A DNA stretch of 32,662 bases from a virus: IMG/VR virus record IMGVR_UViG_3300046369_000653, positions 1-32,662 of that record; one strand, given 5' to 3'. The position numbers and the translations under genes were made by a program. Shown piece after piece: positions 24,536 to 32,662 of the stretch; the first letter of the stretch is position 1; every line of letters begins with the position of its first letter. The notes beneath the pieces were generated by a model. That model made no database searches. It was not told the DNA's origin and saw only the letters and a program-made list of their open reading frames with translations.

Positions 24536-27500
24536 ATGGCGAAAATTATTAACACAGGAGCAAAGAGTGGTTTAGACAAAAATAAATCTTTTGCTTTATT
24601 AAGAACTAATCCCAAATTAACTACTAACATTAAGTTAGTGGCTGATTCTTCAGGAGATATTTATTTAAGCTCTATTAAAGCTAGTAGAGACTTATCCCAG
24701 TCTAGTTTTCAAAAACATGCTCTTTCTGAGTTTGGACAATATAATAGGGATGTTGCAATATTTTATGGCAAATTACCTAAGGATAAAAGATATGAGGTTG
24801 GTAGAGAACACACTGACCTAGCCATAAGTAAAGAATACTCTACACAATATGAAAACTTATATAATTATGGTGCTTCTTTTAATTATACAAAGGTGTACGG
24901 TGAGCAATATCGTATATTTTCACCAATATGGCTAGAAGATAAGGTTCCACAAAAATATGTAATCTATAGAATAAAGGACGTTGATTTTGATAGATCATAT
25001 CGTGATAATGAATCCGGTCAAAATAATAGAATTCAAGAAATGCTTTCTAAGGCTACAATTATTAAGACATTTGATCTTACTAATAATTCTAAATTAGGAA
25101 AATATTTAAATAGCCATATCAATGACCCTCTATTTCCTAAATCACACGTTACTTTTAATTTTGAATTAGATGATCCTACTTATTTTTCGGGAATAGATGC
25201 GATGATAGGTGGTTTTGTTAAAAAATCAGACTATATTGATGATGACTATATAAGAGAAGATCTTCCGGAGATATTAGCTAATAATACTATTACCTCAAGT
25301 TTTGAAAGAAACGGAATAGTTTCAGCTAATATATTTAATTTGGAATTCTTATTTGATGATCATGACGCTGAAGATTATAACATTTATAGATATTTCGGAT
25401 TATATGTGGATGAGCATGTAGAGGGAGAAGTACTAGTAGACAATACTACTAAAGATGGTATGTTGTATATTTCCGGAGACAATAGTATTAATGGAGATTC
25501 TGAATTAATTCCAACAGAGGCAGAGACAAATATTCCTATGTTAAGTTGGGTAAAAGATAAAAACGGAGAGTTTCATCATGTAAAAAATACATTTGACTCT
25601 AGAAATAGAAGGTTTTTACAAAATTCTAGAAGTATTAATACTTCATTTAAAGGAGATAAAGAAAACTTTACTAAGAAGATAGAAAATGAAATACAGGTTC
25701 CTGTGATTTCTAAAGAACCTTTTAATGGATTTATTAGGTTTAAATTGACAAAAGCCCCTGTTCATAATGATAAAATATTTTTAGGAGATCTTTTAGAAAT
25801 ATCTATAGAAAACTTTAATTTAGGAGACTTTATCTTTATCGCGGACGAAACTATGCCAATCGGTACGTATTCTGAAGGAAGATATTCATGTCAAGGTAAT
25901 ACTTCACAGATCGCTGCTGCTATTGCAGGTTCTATTAGAAATGGTGAAATAATACCATATAATGCGCGATCAATTAAGAATGAAATAGTAATAGATGACT
26001 ATTCGCAAGGTAGAAATAAATACACTACAATATTTGGAATTCATTCATCAAATCCTTATACATTTTTAGATATGACTGATTGTGTTTCGGCGGATTCATT
26101 TTTTGAAAAAAGATATAATGAATTTATTGACGAAGGAGGTACGGTAACCGGTGGACTTCAATTAGGTGACTATGACATATTTACAATGTCAGGTGGATGT
26201 TCTATTAATCAGGGTATAACTGTTTCATCGAGCGATGTTGGTCTTCTTACAGTAGGTGATTATGTTAAACATTTCAGAAAGGAAAAATATACTAGAATTG
26301 AAGAAATTATCAAAGACCCTCTTTCTGATAACTTTAGAGTTGTTTTTAAAAATAAAGTTATTTTTTCAAATACTAATTTGATTTCTACCTATAAAATTTA
26401 TATGACGCAGTTTGGTAAATTTGAAGGATATGACATGAAGGATTTTGATTTTGATTTTTACTCAACTGCCAATTCTGACATTTCTCATCTTACGCTAGAA
26501 AGTAAAAACTATTTAGACGATGAGAGCAGCTTTAGCCTAAGCTCTGCGAAACCTTCTAGTAATGATGTTTCTTTAGTGGTGCAACCAGACCCTAATTTTT
26601 CTGATCAAGTTGAAATAGATGGAGTGCAATGGACCGTACTTATTGATGGTTTAGACGTAAGGCCATTTTTATCTAAGGGTGATTTTTTAAGAGGACAGGA
26701 CGAACAGACACAAGAAGGAACTAATAAAACTTATACTGAAATTTTAATAGTTAAGTTTATTCCATCTTCATCTGGAGGATATACTATAATTAGAGTAAAA
26801 GAAGAGCCTAATAGCGTACTATACAACATATCTAATTCAGCTGATGATAAGACCTTTATATTCAAGCAAAGTGAAGAAAACATTAATATGTTTAGTTTTA
26901 AAAATTTATCTAATGTTATAGAAGATGATTCATCTGAAATAGATGAACAAACTACCATAGATATACAGAGTGAATACGATAGACTAAATGAAAACTCTTT
27001 AAAAGAAACGAGTGTAAGTTCCAGGATAATTCCAACAATATGTAAGTTTGCTCTTAAGGACGGTACTGCAACAAATGCAAGAAGCTTACCATACATATTA
27101 AACGTAAATGAAGCCTTTGGCGTAGATAATTTATCACCTGATATATCAGTAGCTTCTGATAGGGATTCTGATAAGTTAAACATGGAACACTTCTTAATAT
27201 GGAATATTCCTCCATATTTAAAAACAACTTCCTCTATTCCTCTTTTAAGAGATTATGTAAACCCTGAAGAAGATGCAATGTATTTTCCACAGGTTGCGGA
27301 AAGATTAAAAGATATAGAATATGATTTCTTTTCTTCGTTTTTAACATATATCGGAGCACATGTTGAAAATACAGATTCCGGTGGTTTTGCTACTACATCC
27401 CCTGGAGGTTTATACAATCCATTTAATCCAACAGTCAATCTAGCAGAAGATGATAATTGGGCAGATTCAAAAACAAAAAGATTATATACATCATTTACTG

Positions 27501-29488
27501 GTGGTGATTCATTAGGATTCGCGTCTACTGTTTTTAAAGGACTTAGATATATTTATAAGGATAGGAAAGAGTTCTCTCTAAGTAACCCTATTTCATTCCA
27601 ACCTTCTTCGAGTGTAAACGGATATAAATATTCAACAGTATTATGTTACACCAACAATCCGGCAAATTCAGATGAAAAGTATGAGGCTAAAACAGAATTT
27701 GAATTTATAAAAAATGAAAAATTTAAAACATTAACCCTAGTTATTCATGTATCTCTTCCTAATAATAATGTCGACTTTTTAGACATATATCAAGCCTATA
27801 CATTGAGTGATATTGTTGATTCTAGTGGAGATACTATTAATTCCAAGGTTAGAGGTTTTCTAGAATTTGGAGGAATTGGAGGAGGTTCTAATTGGAGCGA
27901 TACAACTACACAGGTGACTAATTCTTTATTGTCAGTTGGTTTTAATTCTACCAAGTTTACTAAAGATATATTTAAAATAGATGAAGAATATTCATATCTG
28001 GTATTTTCACTCTATGACCAAGGTATTGGTGGTCCAAATTCAGTATACTCCCTAAAAGTTGTTTCAGTTATAGACGATGAAAATATAATTGTAGCTGGGA
28101 CTCCAGGTCGAGTAGATACTTCTGCCGCCGCCGGATATCCTGAAAAAATTACAATACTTGATTATCTTGGTGAAACTGACACAACTAATCTAGGAAATGG
28201 GATAGAACTAGAATATCATCTAGGTGGTAAAAGAGGATGGGAAAACGTACTAAGCTCAGTGGTTGCCCCTGGGATGGCTGAAAGAATAAACACCCATGAT
28301 AATATTAAATATACTACAATAAGTGAAGATGGCGTAGAGTCAGATGGCTTATATTGTATTGAAATACAAGATGGTGTAGAATTAATTAAAACATCAATAC
28401 TTGACATAGAGACAGATGAAGATAAACCTAAATCTTTTAAATTAAATAACGATGAAATAGGTCATGACCTTGTTGCGAGAGAAGATGGTGGATATTATAC
28501 TAATCTTAGAAGAATGAATGGAGAATATGATCCTCTGTTTAAAGACGTAATAGAATTTACAGCAGCATATAGGCACAAAAAACTAGTACCTAGTGATGCA
28601 GCTACAACAAGACCCACTGTTGAGTATTTACGACAACAGAGCATATATAACAGGTTATCTGAAGTTAATTGTGTTTTCTCTTCTTATTTGGAAGTTGATA
28701 AGTATTATGGAATTATTCCTAATTTCTTTTATCATAAAGTTAATGAAGAAGGCGGTAAGGTACTAAAGCTAGATCAGAATACAGATAAACCACCCCTATA
28801 TCCCTTAATTGGAGAAATAGCAATAGATAAAAGAGATTTAAATTTATTTAATAGTAAATATTCTTCTAATTATTACACTAGATCTTATGAAGGTGGAAAA
28901 TATAAAAGAGTTTCAGGTACTCTAAGTCCAATAGAAGAAAGATCATTTTTTGCATCTACGATAATGAAAGTTAAGGACGAGTATGACATTACTGCATATT
29001 CTCCAATATATGTAAATTCTTTAAAAGAACTTGATATTATAAGATACGATGAAAAAGAAAATCAATCTGCTTATGTATTTGAAGATTCACAAAAAATATA
29101 CATTGACTTTTATATCATGGATTCTATTATAAACGAATTAATAGAAGATGAAAAACTAGTCTCATATTATTCTAAATATGTTAAAGCTGAAAATTCATAC
29201 GGAGATAAAACTTCTCTGAAAGACGATACAGTACTCTATATAAAAGATAATATTATACCAAGGTTTGAACTAGATGAAATATTGATATATGGAAAACCGG
29301 TAACAAATGAAAATACAAATCTTGACAGTGTAGTGAATCTAGAAGATATAATGTCAGATGGATATCTACCCTTGACTAATTTTGAAGTGAGAAGGTTTGC
29401 AGAAAAGCCTCTAGATTTTAGATTAATATATAATAAAAAACCAGGATATAACTATAAGTTTAGGGTCCATGCTAAAATAATCGCATAA
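24536..29488 (+). CDS. 1650-residue giant structural protein of the baseplate or fibre apparatus
   Basis: This is the largest gene in the window (4,953 bases). The protein is acidic, rich in Asn, Asp, Tyr and Phe, and mostly strand-forming by pattern, without a long coiled coil, signal peptide or membrane segment. The N-terminal 160 residues (residues 68-100: FGQYNRDVAIFYGKLPKDKR and following) are followed by an Ile/Asp-rich region, including FERNGIVSANIFNLEFLFDD. Further on are repeated strand-loop units (VLYISGD-like, VIHVSLPNNNVDFLDIYQAY). The C-terminal 170 residues are helix/strand-mixed (SIINELIEDEKLVSYYSKYV). I recognise no catalytic motif and no known T4 counterpart; T4 gp10, gp11 and gp12 are all much shorter. 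Together with the neighbouring genes it probably makes the fibre network. It is followed after two bases by the collagen-like fibre gene. Confidence 0.55.
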   Translation: MAKIINTGAKSGLDKNKSFALLRTNPKLTTNIKLVADSSGDIYLSSIKASRDLSQSSFQKHALSEFGQYNRDVAIFYGKLPKDKRYEVGREHTDLAISKEYSTQYENLYNYGASFNYTKVYGEQYRIFSPIWLEDKVPQKYVIYRIKDVDFDRSYRDNESGQNNRIQEMLSKATIIKTFDLTNNSKLGKYLNSHINDPLFPKSHVTFNFELDDPTYFSGIDAMIGGFVKKSDYIDDDYIREDLPEILANNTITSSFERNGIVSANIFNLEFLFDDHDAEDYNIYRYFGLYVDEHVEGEVLVDNTTKDGMLYISGDNSINGDSELIPTEAETNIPMLSWVKDKNGEFHHVKNTFDSRNRRFLQNSRSINTSFKGDKENFTKKIENEIQVPVISKEPFNGFIRFKLTKAPVHNDKIFLGDLLEISIENFNLGDFIFIADETMPIGTYSEGRYSCQGNTSQIAAAIAGSIRNGEIIPYNARSIKNEIVIDDYSQGRNKYTTIFGIHSSNPYTFLDMTDCVSADSFFEKRYNEFIDEGGTVTGGLQLGDYDIFTMSGGCSINQGITVSSSDVGLLTVGDYVKHFRKEKYTRIEEIIKDPLSDNFRVVFKNKVIFSNTNLISTYKIYMTQFGKFEGYDMKDFDFDFYSTANSDISHLTLESKNYLDDESSFSLSSAKPSSNDVSLVVQPDPNFSDQVEIDGVQWTVLIDGLDVRPFLSKGDFLRGQDEQTQEGTNKTYTEILIVKFIPSSSGGYTIIRVKEEPNSVLYNISNSADDKTFIFKQSEENINMFSFKNLSNVIEDDSSEIDEQTTIDIQSEYDRLNENSLKETSVSSRIIPTICKFALKDGTATNARSLPYILNVNEAFGVDNLSPDISVASDRDSDKLNMEHFLIWNIPPYLKTTSSIPLLRDYVNPEEDAMYFPQVAERLKDIEYDFFSSFLTYIGAHVENTDSGGFATTSPGGLYNPFNPTVNLAEDDNWADSKTKRLYTSFTGGDSLGFASTVFKGLRYIYKDRKEFSLSNPISFQPSSSVNGYKYSTVLCYTNNPANSDEKYEAKTEFEFIKNEKFKTLTLVIHVSLPNNNVDFLDIYQAYTLSDIVDSSGDTINSKVRGFLEFGGIGGGSNWSDTTTQVTNSLLSVGFNSTKFTKDIFKIDEEYSYLVFSLYDQGIGGPNSVYSLKVVSVIDDENIIVAGTPGRVDTSAAAGYPEKITILDYLGETDTTNLGNGIELEYHLGGKRGWENVLSSVVAPGMAERINTHDNIKYTTISEDGVESDGLYCIEIQDGVELIKTSILDIETDEDKPKSFKLNNDEIGHDLVAREDGGYYTNLRRMNGEYDPLFKDVIEFTAAYRHKKLVPSDAATTRPTVEYLRQQSIYNRLSEVNCVFSSYLEVDKYYGIIPNFFYHKVNEEGGKVLKLDQNTDKPPLYPLIGEIAIDKRDLNLFNSKYSSNYYTRSYEGGKYKRVSGTLSPIEERSFFASTIMKVKDEYDITAYSPIYVNSLKELDIIRYDEKENQSAYVFEDSQKIYIDFYIMDSIINELIEDEKLVSYYSKYVKAENSYGDKTSLKDDTVLYIKDNIIPRFELDEILIYGKPVTNENTNLDSVVNLEDIMSDGYLPLTNFEVRRFAEKPLDFRLIYNKKPGYNYKFRVHAKIIA

Positions 29489-29490
29489 TA

Positions 29491-32400
29491 ATGAATATAA
29501 ATATTAAAGAACTTTTTAAAAGCGATCTAGATCCGAATAGCAATGAATGGTGGTCAAAGGATAAAATTGATAAAATCAATTATAACTTTAATGTTCTTAG
29601 TTTAGGAGGTCCAGCGGGGCCTACTGGAATAGAAGGTCCAAATGGACCTGAGGGAATTAAAGGAGTAGATGGACCCGAGGGAAATGAAGGAACACAAGGG
29701 GCACAGGGTGTTGAAGGTCCTAGTTCTTCAGGTAATTGGATATCAGAAACTGTGCTATATACGCAAACTTCACAATACTCAGTTGCACAAAAAAATATAC
29801 TATATCCAACTGCGTCTGAGGCGCTAATCTCACAATATGCTCAACCTGCTGGCCCTACTATTGTTCTCGGCGCATCTTCATATCAACAAAATCCCCCAAG
29901 TGATAACACATTTTTAAGTACGCTTTACAATGATACAAATGCTTCTCATAGCACAGGAAGCAGTTCAGCATTAACCGTAGTATCGCAATCAGCGACTAAC
30001 ACAGGAGTATATGGTAGCAATTCTACAATGGATTCTATAATGTTAGCTAATATACCAATTCCTACTGGTATAAACTCACTAGACAACCATTGGCATGAAA
30101 GGACGTTTGTAATTTCTTTAAGTAAAAATTTAATGACAGCTCCTGGAGTTGAAGAAACTAATTTACATATAGGTGTTTCTGATCAGGGATCTATTGTTTC
30201 TAATAATCTTCCAATGGGAATACAGGATTGGCCAGATTTCCACTTAAACCACCTGGCTACTGCTACTTTCTTTGAGGCTAGAAATCTTTCTGGTCCTAAC
30301 GTTAACGTTAAAATATCCGAAATTTCAGAAATAGAACAAGGTATTAAAGTAATACACAGTGGTGTATGGGGTACTGATGATGATGGTAACCCAATTCCTA
30401 CGGGAGAAAGCTGCACATTTACTGTAGGGAAAATAAAGTATGACGTTAATGCAAATGTAAATAATGTATTAGTTTCTCAAAATACATCTGGAGAAGTACA
30501 GTGGGATGGAGTAGCAAACATATTTAATGCAATGCCAATTGGTAGTATTACTAAAATACCTACAGATAAATTTGAGACTTATTTTAGAACAACAACATCA
30601 ACTACAACCTATGAAGGTGAAGGTGTTGGTTTTCCTCTTTTTAGAAGTAACTTTGGATCTGGTCAAGGAATGTACCAGGGATGGTATCTTTGTAACGGTC
30701 AAACATGGGGAGATGGAGGTGGTATATCATTTGAAGTTCCATCAATGTCCACCTTTCAATATGTAGTAAACAATATAGGTCCAACTGCACCCAACACTGC
30801 AAATAATGGAGTAATCATGATAGGGGATCGTATTATACTTGGAGGTCTTAAATCATCTAGAGTAGAAGTAGATCCAAATGACCCAGATACTTTAATATCG
30901 GCTGATGACCCCATTGAACAAGATTCAACTACATTATATTTACACACTAATTCTGGACAACAGAACTCCGTTGAAAAAAGAAGGATGGGAGATCAATTTA
31001 CTATAATTAGGTTAGGTAACCCTAATTTAACATGGGGTAATTTTGATTCTAATGTGAATTTACAAGATCTTAGTGGAAGTTTTCATGCGATGGAAAATTC
31101 TTTCGATCATCTAGGAAGAGACATAGCGGCAAGTTATGCTTCAACCTTAGCAGAGGAAGATTTACAATGGACAGGATCTCAAGATCCAAATCAATCACAA
31201 TGGACATATCAACAAGTATGGGCATCGAATTCAACAGGAGAATCCCATATAGTTGGTGCTAGATTTTATAAAAACGGAACCGAATTACAAAGCGGTTGGA
31301 TTGTGATAGGTGGACTTGCTAGAGAATACATAAATTCACAAGGTATTACAGATCAATCTTTTGTAGCACCATCTAACAACGAAGAAGCTTATATATATGC
31401 AGAAGCCTTTCAAGATACATCCGGTGGAAATAATGCAATATTCGGTAATAATACTATTGAACTTAGTGATGTAAACGCTGCTGTGTCACAGGGACAAACA
31501 ACTGAAGGTGTTACATGCGATAGATGGTTTGCAAATCACCCTATGTCAAATCATCCTAATTCAACAACAGGTACTGGAAAATGGAGCGACTGGGACTTAA
31601 AAGTTACACATATATGGCAAGTCGATACGAGTAATAATTCTATTATAAAACCTAATCAAGGATGGTATAGGCCTGTTGTAGATTCTGAACCATTTATATA
31701 TAACAGTGCCGGATATGCCGGAGGATATTACATGACATATCGAAAATATTGGTATGGCCCTGCGGTTAATGGATTTGAAGGAGAAACTATAAAGGCAACT
31801 GGATCCTATTGGTCTATAAATGATTTTACACTGGCATCTGGAACCGGCTCAGCTAACACGGCATGTTCAGCTGCTAATACACATGTTTGTCACTTTATGC
31901 ATGAGTATTATCCAATCACAACGGGTGAGATACTAGATCATACTCCTAGTGACAATGAAATTAATGACATAACAGCGGCATTTCCTCCGAGTGGAAATAA
32001 CCCAAGAACAATATATGTACCTTCTAATCAGAGTGCAATAACAACTAGTGCTTCTGCTGCAAATAGGGGTAAATATCCATTTAAAAAAGTAATTAGTGAC
32101 ACATTTATACCTATGAACGGAAGTTATCCAATAATAGGTGACCCGTACCATACATTAAATTCGTCATGGGGAGCTCATTATTTTGAAATTAGCCCAAATT
32201 CTAAAATTAATACAGTGGCCGGGTATCAACAGTGTCCTGGTAATAATTTTGGTGGAAGTAATGAAGATTTCTTTACAATAGAAAGTAGTGAATTTTTAGA
32301 TATTTCTAATCAGAATATACTTGATGTGGCGGATGAATGGTCATTTTACCCAACTTTAGCAACATCTACATGGTGGCCAAATCCGGCTGATGCAACCATA

Positions 32401-32662
32401 CTAGCTCCAGGTGCAGCATGTGCCCCTGGTACTGCCGATTTCATCATCGATGGAAATAGATTTAGAGCCTTTGTTGGATGCTATCTTAAATCTATACCTC
32501 TTGGAGGAACATACGCATATTCATCGATACAGGATGTTGAAGTTGCCGAATGGACTAACAGCATCCTAGGAGGTTGTTTTGGTCCTGATGACCACGTTTC
32601 ATCTCTTACTGATCCACAGGGAGTTGCATTCATGAATACAGACCATGCTAATACAGCGCTGA
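29491..32662 (+). CDS. Collagen-like, collar-domain tail fibre protein (partial at right edge)
   Basis: The frame runs from ATG 29491 to the last base without a stop (about 1,057 residues), so the C-terminus is outside the window. It begins with a short helical N-terminus, then about 13 Gly-X-Y triplets (residues 40-78). At residues 397-403 it has GWYLCNG and about 13 residues later FEVPSM, which fits the phage tail-collar pattern 'G-W-x-x-C-x-G ... x-x-(L/V)-P' of T4 gp12-type short fibres. The rest is Gly/Asn/Ser/Thr-rich with many Trp and Tyr, likely beta-structured and receptor-binding, including a Cys pair near residues 792 and 801. It starts two bases after the giant upstream gene. The Gly-X-Y run is probably a trimerising stem. 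Confidence 0.8.
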   Translation, partial: MNINIKELFKSDLDPNSNEWWSKDKIDKINYNFNVLSLGGPAGPTGIEGPNGPEGIKGVDGPEGNEGTQGAQGVEGPSSSGNWISETVLYTQTSQYSVAQKNILYPTASEALISQYAQPAGPTIVLGASSYQQNPPSDNTFLSTLYNDTNASHSTGSSSALTVVSQSATNTGVYGSNSTMDSIMLANIPIPTGINSLDNHWHERTFVISLSKNLMTAPGVEETNLHIGVSDQGSIVSNNLPMGIQDWPDFHLNHLATATFFEARNLSGPNVNVKISEISEIEQGIKVIHSGVWGTDDDGNPIPTGESCTFTVGKIKYDVNANVNNVLVSQNTSGEVQWDGVANIFNAMPIGSITKIPTDKFETYFRTTTSTTTYEGEGVGFPLFRSNFGSGQGMYQGWYLCNGQTWGDGGGISFEVPSMSTFQYVVNNIGPTAPNTANNGVIMIGDRIILGGLKSSRVEVDPNDPDTLISADDPIEQDSTTLYLHTNSGQQNSVEKRRMGDQFTIIRLGNPNLTWGNFDSNVNLQDLSGSFHAMENSFDHLGRDIAASYASTLAEEDLQWTGSQDPNQSQWTYQQVWASNSTGESHIVGARFYKNGTELQSGWIVIGGLAREYINSQGITDQSFVAPSNNEEAYIYAEAFQDTSGGNNAIFGNNTIELSDVNAAVSQGQTTEGVTCDRWFANHPMSNHPNSTTGTGKWSDWDLKVTHIWQVDTSNNSIIKPNQGWYRPVVDSEPFIYNSAGYAGGYYMTYRKYWYGPAVNGFEGETIKATGSYWSINDFTLASGTGSANTACSAANTHVCHFMHEYYPITTGEILDHTPSDNEINDITAAFPPSGNNPRTIYVPSNQSAITTSASAANRGKYPFKKVISDTFIPMNGSYPIIGDPYHTLNSSWGAHYFEISPNSKINTVAGYQQCPGNNFGGSNEDFFTIESSEFLDISNQNILDVADEWSFYPTLATSTWWPNPADATILAPGAACAPGTADFIIDGNRFRAFVGCYLKSIPLGGTYAYSSIQDVEVAEWTNSILGGCFGPDDHVSSLTDPQGVAFMNTDHANTAL
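29608..29724 (+). repeat. Collagen-like Gly-X-Y repeat within the fibre gene
   Basis: Codons 40-78 of the fibre gene read as an unbroken series of about 13 Gly-X-Y triplets, with Pro at X in five of them and Glu/Asp often at Y (for example GPT GIE GPN GPE GIK). The codons vary (GGT, GGA, GGG), so this is a protein-level rather than an exact DNA repeat. Collagen-like stems trimerise in many phage fibres. Confidence 0.9.

Noticed and set aside
30527-30766. A 79-residue + strand ORF
   Set aside because: It is a shadow in another frame of the long fibre gene, whose frame stays open from 29491 to the end.
1530-32151. ORFs of 61-150 residues on the - strand (for example 2347-2616, 2902-3291, 26731-27183)
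   Set aside because: Each lies wholly within a well supported + strand gene, has no independent start context or family pattern, and is typical of antisense frames in AT-rich coding DNA. 1530-1814 also spans a gap and two + strand genes.
1-32662. tRNA genes, CRISPR arrays, insertion sequences, integrase or attachment sites
   Set aside because: No cloverleaf-like gap, regular spaced repeat, transposase or recombinase pattern was seen; gaps are too short (at most 105 bases) to hold most of them.

Overview
This window is a stretch of an A+T-rich, tailed-phage genome encoding the baseplate and tail-fibre end of a contractile (T4-like, myovirus-type) tail. All supported genes lie on the + strand, are tightly packed (gaps of 1-3 nt, or 1-20 nt overlaps), and both edge genes run out of the window. 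The longest non-coding gap is 105 bases (10506-10610), so there is no gene-free stretch over 300 bases. No tRNA, rRNA, CRISPR array, insertion sequence or integrase was seen. Shine-Dalgarno sequences are essentially absent; start codons are preceded by A-rich, G-poor leaders (for example AAATAAAATG, AACAAAATG, ATAAAAATG). With the low GC content and heavy AGA use for Arg, this fits a Bacteroidota (probably marine flavobacterial) host. The host is an inference, not read directly.

Layout. (1) 3-1630: four small genes I cannot assign; the first is the 3' end of a gene that begins outside the window. (2) 1667-9130: central hub and tail-tube-junction region, with a tube-fold-like protein, a LysM-bearing gp53-like wedge protein, a gp27-like hub, a second tube-initiator-like protein, a gp5-like spike without lysozyme domain, and a 571-residue orphan. 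(3) 9177-10505: a four-domain ribosomal-S1-like protein, followed by the only convincing intrinsic terminator. (4) 10611-11906: a putative amidoligase (COOH-NH2 ligase) fused to a pentapeptide/beta-helix-like tail, which starts the next transcription unit. (5) 11923-18069: a virion or connector-like protein, then the baseplate wedge series gp25, gp6 (baseplate J), a small basic protein and a gp7/gpI-like protein, in T4 order. (6) 18071-29488: four structural proteins (186, 664, 1275 and 1650 residues) of unassigned function, probably the baseplate periphery and fibre-attachment apparatus. (7) 29491-end: a long fibre gene with collagen-like Gly-X-Y triplets and a tail-collar-like motif, open through the right edge.

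How it fits together. The spike, hub, tube-initiator and wedge proteins would form a contractile baseplate; the large downstream proteins would carry the receptor-binding fibres. A recurrent element, G(A)ATATATA followed by 0-3 A and then usually C, sits in nearly every wider intergenic gap (1629, 5396, 9129, 10575, 12759, 24500). It resembles the T4 late promoter core TATAAATA, which suggests several late transcription units. The two genes that are not obviously structural, the S1-like protein and the amidoligase-like protein, sit back to back around the terminator and are the least expected items here. Family assignments are by eye from residue patterns and gene order; no database search was run.
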